DNA from: Edaphobacter acidisoli
Lineage (GTDB): Bacteria > Acidobacteriota > Terriglobia > Terriglobales > Acidobacteriaceae
DNA: 64,000 nucleotides
Direction: 5' to 3'
Assembly: GCF_014642855.1 (NCBI RefSeq)
Contig: NZ_BMJB01000001.1
Location: 930,001 to 994,000 of the forward strand
A model generated the notes under the pieces. The model was not told where the DNA came from and made no database searches. It saw only the letters and a program-made list of their open reading frames with translations. The position numbers and the translations under genes are program-made. Below are positions 9,290-17,056 of the stretch, piece by piece. Within the stretch, counting starts at the first letter, position 1, and each line of letters starts with the position of its first letter.

Positions 9290-9916
9290 TTAGACGGTGA
9301 GCGCCAGCAATTCAGGGCTGTTCATAACCTCGAAACCTATCTGGCGAAGATAAAACAGGTGAACATCCATAACAGGATACGAAGGGCCATCTGGATCGTT
9401 GGGCTGTTTGTAATGCCACCATCCACGCTCGCCGGTCGTCGCGATTGTTGCGTAGTCGGGTGCAAGGGCCGCATCGACGTGAGCGCCGCCGTCTTTGTCT
9501 GCCGCGTCCAGCACTAAGCTCTTCCGAGTGCATCGCACCTGGCCGAGGATGTAGACCACCTGGCTCCACCACGCATCTACCGGCATAGGTAAGAGGTATC
9601 GTGCATCGAGCGGAGCGCCGTAAACAGTGCTGCCTTTGCCTTCGGCGTCGACTCGAAAAGTAGTGCGAACCATCGTCGTCATGAAAGGCGCGCTAGGATG
9701 CGGTTCACCCTCGACTGAGCTGGAAAGGCTGATGCTTTCTTTCGCGCCCAGGTGGGTAAGCAGCGAGACTGAGCTTTTTCGAGAATCGTGCAAAAGGATG
9801 CGCACAATCGTCGCGATTCGCACGGCTTCTCTCTTGTTGCCTGCGTCGAAGCTGGCGCACGACGAGCAAAGAAACGTGAGCTGGTCCCGCAATGCCGCTT
9901 TGAAGTCGACATTCAT
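9290..9916 (-). CDS. hypothetical protein, about 208 residues
   Basis: Translation from the ATG at 9914-9916 (MNVDFKAALRDQL) gives about 208 residues; an ATG at 9964 would add 16. A CSSCASFDAGNKREAVRIAT segment near the N-terminus has two closely spaced cysteines, followed by a helical LLHDSRKSSVSLLTHLG. The central and C-terminal parts are tryptophan- and tyrosine-rich (DAWWSQVVYIL, GERGWWHYK). There is no signal peptide or membrane helix. No family is recognised. It lies alone on the minus strand in the accessory stretch between uvrA and pyrE. Confidence 0.65.
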   Translation of the reverse strand: MNVDFKAALRDQLTFLCSSCASFDAGNKREAVRIATIVRILLHDSRKSSVSLLTHLGAKESISLSSSVEGEPHPSAPFMTTMVRTTFRVDAEGKGSTVYGAPLDARYLLPMPVDAWWSQVVYILGQVRCTRKSLVLDAADKDGGAHVDAALAPDYATIATTGERGWWHYKQPNDPDGPSYPVMDVHLFYLRQIGFEVMNSPELLALTV

Positions 9917-10176
9917 GGTATTTCTCGCGTCATCGACTAGGGGTGCATAGTTTCCGTGCTTCAATCGTATCGCGGCGGAATACGGAAAGAGTGAAATTCA
10001 CCCTCTTTGGGAAGAGCGAAATGCACTTGGACGGGAAACGGCCTAGCCTGACAGATGCGTCTGGATGTCCGTTGTCGATATCAGGGCAATTCACTTATTG
10101 AGCATTCGCTCGAGCAGTGATGACGGGGTTAATAACGGGAAACGCGCTTATCGTCCGTCCGCCGGGTACAGCCAGA

Positions 10177-10596
10177 TCACTCCCCCGGCGGAGCAATCAC
10201 TCCCATCTGCATCATCAAGCCAAAAATATCCATGATGATCCGTGTGTCCTTGATCCGGCCCTTCTCCAGCCGGTCAATAACCATCCCCCACACCCGAACA
10301 GACCGCCCCGTCGCCGGCACACCAAGAAACGTCCCACGATGCGTCCCGGTCCACTCGAAGCGGCTCACCACCTTGTCACCCTCCGAGACCTGTTCCTGAA
10401 TAGCAAAAACCAGATCCGGAAACGCACCTCGCATTCCCCGCAGAACATCCTTCAAGCCTTCCAGCCCCGGCCCCTGACCGGGAAACGGGACCTGCTCGAC
10501 AACATCCTCCCACACGAACTGCGAAGCCAAATCCATATCTCCCTGAGTAATCACTTCCTCTGTAAAGCGACGAACAATCGTGGCGTTATCCTGCAT
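10177..10596 (-). CDS. SnoaL-like / ester cyclase family protein
   Basis: A 139-residue single-domain protein of the SnoaL/NTF2-like alpha+beta barrel type. Characteristic pieces are the N-terminal helix (NATIVRRFTEEVI), the FPGQGPGLEGLKDVL loop and helix, FPDLVFAIQEQVSEGDKV, and FEWTGTHRGTFLGVPATGR, followed by the final strand VWGMVIDRLEKGRI. Members include polyketide cyclases and many uncharacterised ester-cyclase-like proteins. Its length is normal. The neighbours are repeats and hypotheticals, so no pathway is suggested. Confidence 0.85.
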   Translation of the reverse strand: MQDNATIVRRFTEEVITQGDMDLASQFVWEDVVEQVPFPGQGPGLEGLKDVLRGMRGAFPDLVFAIQEQVSEGDKVVSRFEWTGTHRGTFLGVPATGRSVRVWGMVIDRLEKGRIKDTRIIMDIFGLMMQMGVIAPPGE

Positions 10597-10655
10597 CCTC
10601 TCGCTCCTTTAGCACCTCATCATCGAATTGTATGTTGCGATCTCCCGCAAAATTC

Positions 10656-10681
10656 GTGTCAAGCCCCTTTACTTTCACTAT
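10656..10681. repeat. GTCAAGCCCC dispersed repeat segment
   Basis: 26 bases that match the reverse complement of 37438-37463 with about four differences; the shared core is TGTCAAGCCCC followed by ACTTTCACTAT. In the 37-kb copy this segment lies inside the composite element. Confidence 0.7.
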
Positions 10682-10710
10682 CCGCATCCGCCGCGCAGCG
10701 GTTTTTCGGT

Positions 10711-10758
10711 GGAAGGGCACGGCTTCAGAGCCTGTCCTGAGCGAAGTCGAAGGATGCC
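10711..10758. repeat. GGGCACGGCT and CTGAGCGAAGTCGAAGG repeat segments
   Basis: Two short dispersed motifs side by side: GGAAGGGCACGGCTTCAG (10711-10728), half of the hairpin seen whole at 39100-39119, and CCTGTCCTGAGCGAAGTCGA (from 10731), matching 8489-8508. Confidence 0.6.
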
Positions 10759-10888
10759 ATAAACAAGACGCCGGGTGCCCCATTCATGACGCAGCTTCAT
10801 CGCGGCATGAGTGGGTTATTCGAGCAAAGCTCGAACCATTTTTATTCCACAGCCCTTTCATCTCGGGTTGGACAGCGCCATTTTTAGT

Positions 10889-10955
10889 GGAAGGGCACGC
10901 GTTTACGCGTGCCAATAAGACGCCACGCCGAAGGCGTCACCGCTCTGCCGAAGGC
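10889..10955 (+). repeat. composite dispersed element, part R2, left copy
   Basis: 67 bases beginning GGAAGGGCACGCGTTTACGC and ending CGCTCTGCCGAAGGC. It matches the reverse complement of 37527-37593 over its full length with few differences. It contains two hairpins, GGCACGCG-TTTA-CGCGTGCC (with overlap) and ACGCC...GGCGT. Part R1 follows 243 bases downstream, as in the inverted copy. Confidence 0.88.
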
Positions 10956-11106
10956 CGGAGTGAAGCCCGAAGGGCGAAACGACCCAAATCCCCCGCGCCA
11001 CAAATTCCTGAGCCCTCCCAAGAGGCCCATCATCGCTGTCAAGAGAGTCAACTTGAGGAAATCACGCCAACCAACTCATTCTAATCAAGATATATTTTCA
11101 CCAAAG

Positions 11107-11138
11107 TTGGCGGTTTAGTTTTCCCCACTTGCTATCAT
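11107..11138 (+). promoter_or_regulatory. weak promoter-like sequence before the terminator hairpin
   Basis: TTGGCG (11107-11112) and TATCAT (11133-11138) are spaced by 20 bases, longer than usual, so this is only suggestive. If active, transcripts would run straight into the terminator at 11152-11180, upstream of pyrE. Confidence 0.25.
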
Positions 11139-11151
11139 AGAAATAGAGATC

Positions 11152-11180
11152 AAGCCCCGGCCCAAAAGCCGGGGCTTTTC
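11152..11180 (+). terminator. intrinsic terminator-like hairpin upstream of pyrE
   Basis: A perfect 10-bp GC-rich stem, AAGCCCCGGC (11152-11161) and GCCGGGGCTT (11168-11177), with the loop CCAAAA, followed by TTC so that the T-run is four. There is no gene directly upstream on the plus strand. It could be the end of a short RNA, a leader attenuator for pyrE, or a terminator carried by the repeat region. Confidence 0.65.
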
Positions 11181-11198
11181 CATTCTGGAGGCAAACCC

Positions 11199-11261
11199 GA
11201 AGTCCAGACTTAACCCACATCGATCGAAGACTTTGCGCAAAAAGTAGGGGGAGGGGGGTCC
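11199..11261 (+). repeat. composite dispersed element, part R1, left copy
   Basis: 63 bases starting GAAGTCCAGACTTAACC, through ATCGAAGACTTT, ending AGTAGGGGGAGGGGGGTCC. It matches the reverse complement of 37226-37289. It ends 26 bases before the pyrE start codon, so it lies in the presumed pyrE leader. Confidence 0.88.
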
Positions 11262-11287
11262 GAACCATCTACAATCAAGAGCGACCC

Positions 11288-11908
11288 ATGACATCCCAGC
11301 GAGAAACCCTCCTCAACCTCATCGCCACCCTCTCCTTCCGCCTCGGTGACTTCACCCTCGCCAGCGGCCAGAAGTCCGACTACTACATCGACTGCCGCAC
11401 CACCACCCTCCACGCCGAGGGCGGCCGCCTCGCCGGCCTCGTCTTCCACGACCTCATCCTCCAGAACTTCCCCCACGCCGAAGCCGTCGGCGGCCTCACC
11501 ATGGGAGCCGACCCCCTCGTCTCCAACACCGCCAGCGCCTCCGCCTGGCGCGCCCTCGAGCAAGGCCTCGACCCCGCCGACCCGGCCACCAGACTCCTCC
11601 AGGGATTCCTCGTCCGCAAAGCCGAGAAGACCCACGGCACCGGCCGCCGCATCGAAGGCTTCCTCCGCCCCGGCGCCCCGGTCGTCATCGTCGACGACGT
11701 CTGCACCACCGGCGGCTCCACCATCACCGCCATCGAAGCCACCCGCGAGTCCGGCATGACCGTCGCCGGAGTCCTCTGCCTCGTCGACCGCGAGCAGGGC
11801 GGCCGCGCCGCCATCGAAGCCGCCGCGGCGGGCGCGCCATTCCTCTCGGTCTTCACCGCCACAGACGTCCGCGCCGCCCACATTTCCCGCTTTGGGAATT
11901 CCACCTAA
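11288..11908 (+). CDS. pyrE: orotate phosphoribosyltransferase
   Basis: A 206-residue PyrE that joins orotate to PRPP to give orotidine 5'-monophosphate in pyrimidine synthesis. The PRPP-binding motif VVIVDDVCTTGGST lies near residues 131-145, and the N-terminal LASGQKSDYYIDCR segment is the orotate-side motif of the family. A GGLTMGADPL loop and the FLVRKAEKTHGTG flexible loop are present. Length is normal. A dispersed repeat and a terminator-like hairpin sit immediately upstream. The next gene overlaps or closely follows its stop. Confidence 0.95.
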   Translation: MTSQRETLLNLIATLSFRLGDFTLASGQKSDYYIDCRTTTLHAEGGRLAGLVFHDLILQNFPHAEAVGGLTMGADPLVSNTASASAWRALEQGLDPADPATRLLQGFLVRKAEKTHGTGRRIEGFLRPGAPVVIVDDVCTTGGSTITAIEATRESGMTVAGVLCLVDREQGGRAAIEAAAAGAPFLSVFTATDVRAAHISRFGNST

Positions 11909-11972
11909 GAAAACCACCATCGCCACTACCACCCGACGCCGTGTCGCCGATACCGTTGAGCAAGAGGCCACC

Positions 11973-12194
11973 GTGTTCCGATCAACCTGCCCCGCCTGCG
12001 ACTCCGCGCAAATCCGCCGCACCCGCCGCCACGCGCTCGAGCGCGTCCTGCTCCCCTTCGCCGCAGCCTGCCGCTGCAACGAGTGTGGTCACCGCTTCTA
12101 CTCCGTCTCGCGCGCAATCCGCCACCAGACCGACTCCTTCAACGTCATAGAAATTCACCGAGCCCCCAAGTCCCGCACCGCATCTATTCCCTAA
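11973..12194 (+). CDS. small zinc-ribbon protein
   Basis: About 73 residues from a GTG at 11973 that follows a CAAGAGG site; an ATG at 11892 inside pyrE would add 27 poorly structured residues. Two cysteine pairs, CPAC near the N-terminus and CNEC about 35 residues later, form a likely zinc ribbon, separated by a basic stretch (QIRRTRRHALERV). The C-terminus GHRFYSVSRAIRH resembles the ribbon ends of small acidobacterial proteins of unknown function. Nucleic-acid or protein binding is possible but not shown. Confidence 0.65.
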   Translation: MFRSTCPACDSAQIRRTRRHALERVLLPFAAACRCNECGHRFYSVSRAIRHQTDSFNVIEIHRAPKSRTASIP

Positions 12195-12215
12195 ACGCCG
12201 ATCCAGGGAGCCCAC

Positions 12216-12986
12216 GTGAGCAGAGATACGGAAGAGGTCAAGATCACCTACATCGGCGGCCCAACCGCCCTCATCGAATTTCACGGGCTGCGCTTCCTCA
12301 CCGACCCGACCTTCGACCTCGCCGGCGAGGAGTACCCGAGCGGTCTCCGCAAGCTCCACAGCCCCACGCTGACCTTCGACGACATTGCCCCTGTCGACTA
12401 CGTCCTCCTCAGCCACGATCAGCACTCGGATAACCTCGACCGCTCTGGTCGCGAAGCGCTCGCCAGAGCCAAGACGGTACTTACCACACAAGCTGGAGCC
12501 GAACGTCTCGGCGGCAATGCCATCGGACTCGCGGCATGGACAACCATCAAAGTAACGACGCCGGACGGATCTCCGCTCCTTATCACCGCAACGCCAGCGC
12601 GCCACGGTCCGGTCGGCTGCGGAGGCCGCAGCGGCCCGGTTATTGGCTTCGCGCTCTGCCCCTCCGGTAACGAGGGTGTGATCTATGTCTCCGGCGACAC
12701 GGTCTGGTACGAAGGCGTAGCCGAAGTCGCGCGCTGGCTCAGTGTTACCACCGCAGTCCTGAACATGGGAGCAGCCCGTGTCGAAGCCGCAGGTCCCGCA
12801 CCCCTAACGATGACCGCCACCGACGGTATCGAAGTCGCCAAGGCCATGCCAGAAGCTACCATTGTGCCACTGCACTTCGACGGTTGGGCACACTTCAGCG
12901 AATCGAAGCAGGTCATTCAGAAAGCTTTCCAAGCCGCCGGTCTGGAACACCGTCTTCGCTGGGTCGATCCGCCCTCGTCACGATAA
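12216..12986 (+). CDS. metallo-beta-lactamase-fold hydrolase (UlaG/YtnP-like)
   Basis: A 256-residue protein starting at GTG with GGGAG upstream. It has the fold's start (ITYIGGPTALIEFHGLRFLT), then DPTFD, a metal-binding loop LLSHDQHSDNLD in place of the classic HxHxDH, a KTVLTT strand, HGPVG with a later His, and the Asp ligand in YVSGDTVWY. The final histidine is in VPLHFDGWAH. The Q and N substitutions in the metal loop occur in one subfamily. Substrate unknown. It lies 12 bases upstream of mtnA and may be co-transcribed. Confidence 0.85.
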   Translation: MSRDTEEVKITYIGGPTALIEFHGLRFLTDPTFDLAGEEYPSGLRKLHSPTLTFDDIAPVDYVLLSHDQHSDNLDRSGREALARAKTVLTTQAGAERLGGNAIGLAAWTTIKVTTPDGSPLLITATPARHGPVGCGGRSGPVIGFALCPSGNEGVIYVSGDTVWYEGVAEVARWLSVTTAVLNMGAARVEAAGPAPLTMTATDGIEVAKAMPEATIVPLHFDGWAHFSESKQVIQKAFQAAGLEHRLRWVDPPSSR

Positions 12987-12998
12987 ACTAAGAGAGAC

Positions 12999-14072
12999 AT
13001 GATCCCTACTCTCGAATGGCTCCCCAACGGCGTTAATTTCCTCGACCAGACCAAACTTCCATTGGAAGAGACCTACGTTCTCGCTACCGATTACAAGCAG
13101 GTCGCAACTGTCATCCGCGACATGATTGTCCGCGGTGCGCCTGCTATTGGAGTCTCAGCCGCGATGGGAGTCGCACTCGGCGTCAACCAGAGCCACGCAA
13201 AGGATATTCCCACGCTGAATACCGAGGTCGCTGTGATCTGCGACACGCTTGCGGCCACGCGACCAACCGCAGTTAATCTCTTCTGGGCCATTGAGCGGAT
13301 GCGACAGCGCTACAGCGCGCTCGCTGACGCAAACGCTACAATTCCCGAGATCAAGGCGGCTCTCATCACCGAATCACGCCTGATGTATGACGAAGACATC
13401 ACAGCCTGCAAGGCAATGGGAGCGCATGGTGCCGAGCTACTGCCCAAGCAAGGTACTGTCCTGACGCACTGCAACGCCGGAGCATTGGCGACCTGCGGGT
13501 ATGGCACTGCGCTTGGAGTTATCCGCGCCGCAGTTGAGCGCGGTCACAAGATCGACGTCTTCGCTGACGAAACTCGCCCTTATCTGCAGGGCGCACGACT
13601 TACTGCGTGGGAGTTGCTACACGACAATATTCCCACGACAGTGCTGTGTGACAACATGGCCGGTTCGCTGATGCGGCAAGGGAAGATCCAATCCGTCATC
13701 GTCGGAGCAGATCGCATCGCAGCCAACGGTGATACGGCTAATAAGATCGGTACCTATTCGGTAGCGGTACTGGCAAAGGAGCATGGCATTCCGTTCTATG
13801 TCGCTGCGCCACTCTCGACCATCGATCCAGCAACGGCTCATGGCGATCTGATCCCGATCGAGCAGCGATCAGCCACCGAGGTCACTCACTCGAATGGACG
13901 GCAGATGACACCCAATGGCGCAGCCATTGAGAATCCGGCATTCGATGTGACCCCGGCAAAGTACATCACGGCAATCATCACCGAACGAGGCATATTACGT
14001 GCGCCTTATGAGCAATCCATCGCCGAGATGATGAAGCAAGCCGCCTCGGAGCCTGAACTCGCCGCTATCTAG
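12999..14072 (+). CDS. mtnA: S-methyl-5-thioribose-1-phosphate isomerase
   Basis: A 357-residue member of the eIF2B-related MtnA family, which converts methylthioribose 1-phosphate to methylthioribulose 1-phosphate in methionine salvage. Diagnostic segments are the N-terminal [19 protein letters not shown], the catalytic cysteine region [20 protein letters not shown], the [16 protein letters not shown] motif, and [20 protein letters not shown] with the catalytic Asp. Length is typical. RBS AGAGAG precedes the start. Other salvage genes are not in this window. Confidence 0.95.
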   Translation: MIPTLEWLPNGVNFLDQTKLPLEETYVLATDYKQVATVIRDMIVRGAPAIGVSAAMGVALGVNQSHAKDIPTLNTEVAVICDTLAATRPTAVNLFWAIERMRQRYSALADANATIPEIKAALITESRLMYDEDITACKAMGAHGAELLPKQGTVLTHCNAGALATCGYGTALGVIRAAVERGHKIDVFADETRPYLQGARLTAWELLHDNIPTTVLCDNMAGSLMRQGKIQSVIVGADRIAANGDTANKIGTYSVAVLAKEHGIPFYVAAPLSTIDPATAHGDLIPIEQRSATEVTHSNGRQMTPNGAAIENPAFDVTPAKYITAIITERGILRAPYEQSIAEMMKQAASEPELAAI

Positions 14073-14102
14073 CGGTTCATAGCATTGGCTTGACGTGAAA
14101 AC

Positions 14103-14117
14103 TTCCGCTTAGCGGAA
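14103..14117. terminator. weak hairpin after mtnA
   Basis: TTCCGC-TTA-GCGGAA, a 6-bp stem with a 3-base loop, 30 bases past the mtnA stop. No T-run follows directly, so a role as terminator is uncertain. Confidence 0.25.
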
Positions 14118-14205
14118 TTATGCGCATTTTGTTCAGCTTCCAAGAAATTTCCGCAACATCGCAATGGTCTGTGGGTTCGAGTAGATTGGTCCTACCGGAG
14201 AGACT

Positions 14206-16056
14206 ATGCTGCGTTCGTTTCAACTTTGGTGTTCCCTTGTTCTTTTTACGTGCGCGACGTTTTCATTTGGTCAGAGTCAGCCGACACAATCCGGCGTAAC
14301 ACTGTACACAGGCGCGCGCCTCGTCATCGTAGATGTGGTTGTAACGGACAGTCACCAGAATCCTGTCCATAACCTGACAGCGTCTGACTTCACGCTGCTC
14401 GAGAAGAACGTCTCGCAACAAATCCGGCACTTTGAAGAGCACACTGCTCTGTCGCCTGCCGAAGCAGCCAAGCTGGGACCGCTGCCATCATTACCGAAGG
14501 GCATCTTTACCAACTACACGCCAACACCACCGGGAGGCGCGGTCAACATTCTTCTGCTGGATGCGCTTAATACGCCCATGCAGGATCAAGCGTATGTTCG
14601 CTACCAGCTTCAGCAATATCTCAAGCACGCAACCCCTGGCACCCGTATTGCAATCTTTGGTTTAACGACACGGCTAACCCTGCTGCAAGGTTTCACCTCA
14701 GACCCTGAGGTGCTCAAAGCATTCGTCGACAAGAAAAACCCACAGGCCTCGCCGCTGTTGGGCGATGCCGTGAGTGGTGTCGATTCAGACAATGTTGCGG
14801 ACTCCTTCAGCAGCTTTGGCAATGATCCAAGCACAGCCGATGTCATGGCTAACATGCAGCAGTTCGATGCTACGATGCAGGCATTCAAGCAGCAGCTTCG
14901 TACGCAATACACCCTCGATGCCATGAACCAGCTTGCACGTTACCTGTCTGGAATCCCAGGACGCAAAAATTTGATCTGGTTTTCAGGAGCATTTCCACTC
15001 AACATTATGCCGGATGGTGATCTTGCGGATCCGTTCGCCGCTGTTGCCAGCTCGGAGGACGAGTTTCGAGAAACCACCAATCTGCTGACACTCAGCCAGG
15101 TCGCCGTTTACCCGGTAGATGCACGTGGCCTGATGACTTCGCCAGTCTATGATGCTTCAGTCTCCGGTAGCAGGTTCGCAAAAAATCCAGGAGCATTCGG
15201 CGCAGCCAATGCTAAGTTCCTACAGAAGACTGCCGAGGAACACATGACAATGGCGCAGATGGCGGAATCAACCGGCGGCCACGCCTTCTACAACACCAAC
15301 GGATTGAGCCAGGCGGTCTCAAAAGCCATTGAATCCGGCTCGAACTACTACACCATTGCCTATTCGCCCAGCAATATGAAGTGGGACGGAAGCTTTCGCA
15401 AGATCGAGATTCGGGTGAACAGGCCCGGGTTGACGCTAGCCTACCGGCGCGGCTACTACGCGGTACCTCCGGGCGATCAAGCAGGCAAAGAGATCGATCC
15501 AGCTACGATCGCGGCGAATGCTCCCTTTGGCCGCGACCCTATGCGAGCGGCGATGATGCGCGGCGGCCCGGATCCAACAGAGATCATATTTAAAGCTCGC
15601 GTAAGACCAATGACAGCTGCGGCTGAGGAACAGCCAGCTCCTGGCAATCTGCTGAACCCAAACATCAAGACCAAAGGCCCTTTCGTCCGTTATGCAATCG
15701 ACATTGCGGCTGATCCGCGCGTTATGTTGACTGCAACGACAGGAGGGTATCACCAAGACGCGGCACAGTTCCTCACCTACGTCTATGACCAGGACGGCCA
15801 CGTCATCAATTTGGTTGACAACAGAACTCACGCAAATCTTCCACCCGAGGCCTATGCGCGCTCACTGCGAGTTGGGTTGCACTGGCATCAGGAGGTCAGT
15901 GTTCCAACAAAGGGCAACTACTTCCTGCGTATAGGCATCCACGACCTTACAGGCAATCGCGTCGGTGCCATTGAGGTGCCGATTGCGACGATCAAAAATC
16001 TGCCCCCGCTCAACCCATCCGCAGCAGCGTCGCCTGCACCGGGAGCAGGACATTAG
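14206..16056 (+). CDS. secreted VWFA-related domain protein
   Basis: A 616-residue protein with a signal peptide (LFTCATFSFGQSQ). The N-terminal part has the short strand region RLVIVDVVVTDSHQNPVHNL, common before the acidobacterial VWFA-related domain; the domain itself runs from about residue 95 to 360, with NILLLDALNT as its first strand, IAIFGLTTRL, and GRKNLIWFSGAFPL. The usual DxSxS metal site is not obvious, as is common in this group. The C-terminal 200 residues form a beta-rich region (YAIDIAADPRVM). Proteins of this class are abundant in acidobacteria; cell-surface adhesion or protein binding is inferred. Confidence 0.87.
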   Translation: MLRSFQLWCSLVLFTCATFSFGQSQPTQSGVTLYTGARLVIVDVVVTDSHQNPVHNLTASDFTLLEKNVSQQIRHFEEHTALSPAEAAKLGPLPSLPKGIFTNYTPTPPGGAVNILLLDALNTPMQDQAYVRYQLQQYLKHATPGTRIAIFGLTTRLTLLQGFTSDPEVLKAFVDKKNPQASPLLGDAVSGVDSDNVADSFSSFGNDPSTADVMANMQQFDATMQAFKQQLRTQYTLDAMNQLARYLSGIPGRKNLIWFSGAFPLNIMPDGDLADPFAAVASSEDEFRETTNLLTLSQVAVYPVDARGLMTSPVYDASVSGSRFAKNPGAFGAANAKFLQKTAEEHMTMAQMAESTGGHAFYNTNGLSQAVSKAIESGSNYYTIAYSPSNMKWDGSFRKIEIRVNRPGLTLAYRRGYYAVPPGDQAGKEIDPATIAANAPFGRDPMRAAMMRGGPDPTEIIFKARVRPMTAAAEEQPAPGNLLNPNIKTKGPFVRYAIDIAADPRVMLTATTGGYHQDAAQFLTYVYDQDGHVINLVDNRTHANLPPEAYARSLRVGLHWHQEVSVPTKGNYFLRIGIHDLTGNRVGAIEVPIATIKNLPPLNPSAAASPAPGAGH

Positions 16057-16115
16057 CATTTGCCTCTATTCTTAGCGAAGGGCTTTTTGTAGAGGCCCTC
16101 AAGAAGAGAGCAATT

Positions 16116-16421
16116 GTGAGACCCGGGATCTTTAATCCGCACACGCACTCCTTGGTGCGTGGCAGCACCATGGTGCTGGTCAGTCTGCTGGGATCATTCC
16201 GGCTCTCTCACTTTCCTAGCAATCACCCCACTGGATTTCTGGTGTTTCCCTTGCTGATTGCTTTGACTGGCATGGCCGATACGGCGCTATGTATGCGGAA
16301 AGGTTGGAGCCTGTATACCGGAGGTATTCTGTTGCTGCTTTATATGGATCTGATGTCGGTCTTTATCATCCTCTTCTTCTTTCTGTATCCATATCTGCCG
16401 TGGTTTGCGCCAACACGATGA
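16116..16421 (+). CDS. small membrane protein of unknown function
   Basis: A 101-residue GTG-initiated frame with an AAGAGAG site upstream. Three hydrophobic segments are seen: around residues 19-30, 42-53 (LLIALTGMADTA) and 68-95 (GGILLLLYMDLMSVFIILFF). The layout resembles small permease-like acidobacterial proteins, but no family name can be given. It is likely real because of its site, hydrophobic pattern and codon use. Confidence 0.55.
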   Translation: MRPGIFNPHTHSLVRGSTMVLVSLLGSFRLSHFPSNHPTGFLVFPLLIALTGMADTALCMRKGWSLYTGGILLLLYMDLMSVFIILFFFLYPYLPWFAPTR

Positions 16422-16550
16422 ATGAGAATTCTCTTTACATGCAGCACTCCGTTTCGCTAAAGTCTGCAACTTGTACGATATACTCGCGCAGAACGGAACA
16501 GTCTGGGTATCGCGTTCTTCGAGACCACATCATCACAGGAGATACGACAC

Positions 16551-16943
16551 ATGCTTAAAGGATTCCGCGACTTCGTCCTGCGCGGCAATGTTATGGATTT
16601 GGCCGTTGCAGTCATCATCGGTGCTGCGTTTTCAGACATCACCAAATCGCTTGTGGGAGACGTGATCAGCCCACTGATTGCCGCTATCGTCGGCAAACCG
16701 GACTTCTCTAACTTCGTCCTTCATGTTAATGGCGGAGTGGTCAAATATGGCAGCTTCATCAATGCCTGCATCAACTTCCTCATCCTGGCTGCAGTCATCT
16801 ATTTCTTCCTCGTGTTGCCGACTCAGAAGCTCCTCGAAAGAATCAAAGGCCCTGAAGCCGCTACAACCAAACCCTGCCCACAGTGCCTCACGGATATTCC
16901 CTTGGCGGCGACCCGTTGCAAGGCATGCGGAGAGACTGTGTAG
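16551..16943 (+). CDS. mscL: large-conductance mechanosensitive channel with C-terminal zinc ribbon
   Basis: A 130-residue MscL. The N-terminal helix and first membrane segment (MLKGFRDFVLRGNVMDLAVA then VIIGAAFSDITKSLV) and the second segment (INFLILAAVIYFFLVLP) are canonical. The channel opens under high membrane tension to release solutes during osmotic downshift. The last 25 residues after the cytoplasmic helix contain two cysteine pairs (CPQC and CKAC), a zinc-ribbon-like tail absent from the E. coli protein. A terminator-like hairpin follows. Confidence 0.95.
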   Translation: MLKGFRDFVLRGNVMDLAVAVIIGAAFSDITKSLVGDVISPLIAAIVGKPDFSNFVLHVNGGVVKYGSFINACINFLILAAVIYFFLVLPTQKLLERIKGPEAATTKPCPQCLTDIPLAATRCKACGETV

Positions 16944-16965
16944 GCTTGCCTTATTCTGTCAGCAG

Positions 16966-17000
16966 GCCCCGGCGTGTTCGTACGCCGGGGCATTGCTCTT
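16966..17000 (+). terminator. intrinsic terminator after mscL
   Basis: A perfect 10-bp stem GCCCCGGCGT (16966-16975) and ACGCCGGGGC (16982-16991), loop GTTCGT, followed by ATTGCTCTTT. The T-tract is interrupted. Confidence 0.7.
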
Positions 17001-17056
17001 TAAGTCCAACAACTTCGCATCTACCTATAAACTGCGTTAGTCTACCTTTTCCGCCC

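Larger units (their letters stand above)
10597..11287. other. 691-bp intergenic stretch filled with dispersed repeats
   Basis: No gene is supported. It holds a GTGTCAAGCCCC segment (10656-10681), a GGGCACGG hairpin piece and a CTGAGCGAAG segment (10711-10758), a 67-bp element (10889-10955), a promoter-like/terminator pair (11107-11177) and a 63-bp element (11199-11261) just before pyrE. Plus-strand open frames over this stretch translate the repeats. Confidence 0.7.

Noticed and set aside
10632..11084. 150-codon plus-strand open frame before pyrE
   Set aside because: It translates dispersed repeats; a similar peptide appears at 37350-37736 because the repeat is copied, not because a gene is conserved.
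16883..17056. Upstream extension of the M28 peptidase to 16883
   Set aside because: It overlaps the end of mscL and the terminator; the signal peptide begins naturally at the ATG at 17057.
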